Source: Urechidicola croceus
Lineage (GTDB): Bacteria > Bacteroidota > Bacteroidia > Flavobacteriales > Flavobacteriaceae
Assembly: GCA_905181865.1 (NCBI GenBank)
Contig: CAJIZG010000003.1
Span: 265,001-329,000, forward strand
Direction: 5' to 3'
DNA: 64,000 nt
The notes beneath the pieces were generated by a model, which saw only the letters and a program-made list of their open reading frames with translations, was not told where the DNA came from and did not search any database. The position numbers and the translations under genes were made by a program. Below are positions 63,490 to 64,000 of the stretch, piece by piece (position 1 is the stretch's first letter; each line of letters begins with the position of its first letter).

Positions 63490-64000
63490 TTATAAAAATT
63501 CACTTAATGCGAAATAACTTGTAATCAATGAAAATAATATAACCGCTATCAATCCGATGTTCAATTTAATTTTTGACGTATAGTCTTTCATCAGTTCCTT
63601 TTTATTAATTAATATAAATATTGGGATGGCAACTGCTGGTAAAATACACGCTTGGAAAGCTTGAGAAAATATCATTAATGCCGGCGGACGCTCTTCCAAA
63701 AAAACAGAACCAAATGCAAAAAATAATGCCACAACAATTAATATTCTCGATTCTTTTGAATGAATATCTCTCGGAGTTCCTCTATAATCTGACACCAGCC
63801 AAGGCGCTATTAGCAATATTGGAAATACTGATGACAAACCTGCTCCTGCTATTCCAATGATTAAAACATACGCTGCAACTTTACCACCAATAGGCTCAAA
63901 TAAATGAATCATATCAACTGTATTCTCTAACTTCATCCCCATTACATGTAAGGTTCCAGCTGCAACAGCCATAATAATCCCACTTAAAAACAACATCATT
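63490..64000 (-). CDS. Nramp family metal-ion transporter-like protein, C-terminal part
   Basis: About 170 residues; the gene runs past the right edge and its N-terminus is not in the window. About five membrane helices are seen, with EPIGGKVAAYVLIIGIAGAG, LSSVFPILLIAPWLVSDY and FSQAFQACILPAVAIPIFIL, which fit the C-terminal half of Nramp transporters. The metal-binding DPGN region would lie outside the window, so the substrate cannot be judged. It is in an operon with the deaminase gene. Confidence 0.75.
   Translation of the reverse strand, partial: MMLFLSGIIMAVAAGTLHVMGMKLENTVDMIHLFEPIGGKVAAYVLIIGIAGAGLSSVFPILLIAPWLVSDYRGTPRDIHSKESRILIVVALFFAFGSVFLEERPPALMIFSQAFQACILPAVAIPIFILINKKELMKDYTSKIKLNIGLIAVILFSLITSYFALSEFL

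Noticed and set aside
1-64000. CRISPR array, prophage, conjugative element or secretion-system cluster
   Set aside because: No regularly spaced repeats, integrase, phage structural genes or secretion-gene set seen; only a single IS3 element.

Overview
The window looks like a Flavobacteriaceae chromosome (Bacteroidota), probably from a marine polysaccharide degrader. The evidence is AT-rich DNA, a flavobacterial 16S rRNA 5' end, gliding genes (gldF, gldG), a type B type IX secretion (T9SS) sorting domain, Bacteroidota-type promoters (-33 TTG / -7 TAnnTTTG), and many secreted or lipoprotein enzymes including two sulfatases. No tRNA or CRISPR array was seen.

Layout. 1-0.6 kb: 5' end of a 16S rRNA gene (minus strand) with two tandem rRNA-type promoters. 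0.6-9.7 kb: DUF4294 protein, M42 aminopeptidase, then an acetate-type module: a cNMP/CBS/DUF294 regulator, a DnaQ-like exonuclease, acetyl-CoA synthetase, a sodium:solute symporter and its DUF4212 small subunit. 9.8-11.4 kb: a decayed leucine-rich-repeat T9SS protein and a GNAT acetyltransferase. 12.1-21.4 kb: a four-gene module of the kind abundant in Planctomycetes (two tandem cytochrome-c/DUF1549/LamG/DUF1553 lipoproteins, a Tat-exported DUF1501 protein, and a DUF2231/cytochrome-c/LRR membrane protein). 21.5-27.6 kb: secreted endonuclease/phosphatase-like, DUF1080, two sulfatases and an SGNH esterase. 27.6-33.2 kb: core genes purC, phoH, a SAM hydrolase-like gene, gldF and gldG. 33.2-38.8 kb: DUF2911 protein, and a PIG-L deacetylase / 38-residue membrane microprotein / symporter operon. 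39.1-40.2 kb: dnaN.

40.2-45.2 kb is a gene graveyard around an apparently intact IS3-family element. It holds a Crp/Fnr C-terminus, a BNR-4 propeller protein cut by the IS, a class IV aminotransferase fossil, an S15 peptidase N-terminus and a frameshifted FG-GAP-like fragment. 45.2-54.6 kb: an esterase, a large PVC-type heme-binding dehydrogenase, an AcpH-like protein, an AI-2E family transporter, a THUMP-like methyltransferase, small membrane or secreted proteins, and an NAD-binding epimerase-like protein.

54.6-62.7 kb is a LacI-controlled hexuronate locus. A LacI regulator and an FGE-like lipoprotein (minus strand) diverge from Zn-alcohol dehydrogenase, KDG kinase, KDPG aldolase, altronate dehydratase (UxaA) and tagaturonate reductase (UxaB). 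Two operator palindromes each lie 14 bp from the divergent start codons. Together these genes take tagaturonate to pyruvate and glyceraldehyde-3-phosphate. The window ends with a glucosamine-6-phosphate deaminase-like gene and the C-terminal part of an Nramp-like transporter.

The less obvious observations are the stop/start-coupled 38-residue microprotein, the twin LacI operators, the gene graveyard with fossils outside any long reading frame, the planctomycete-like redox/sulfatase block, and an inverted repeat that includes the start codon of the PVC-type gene.
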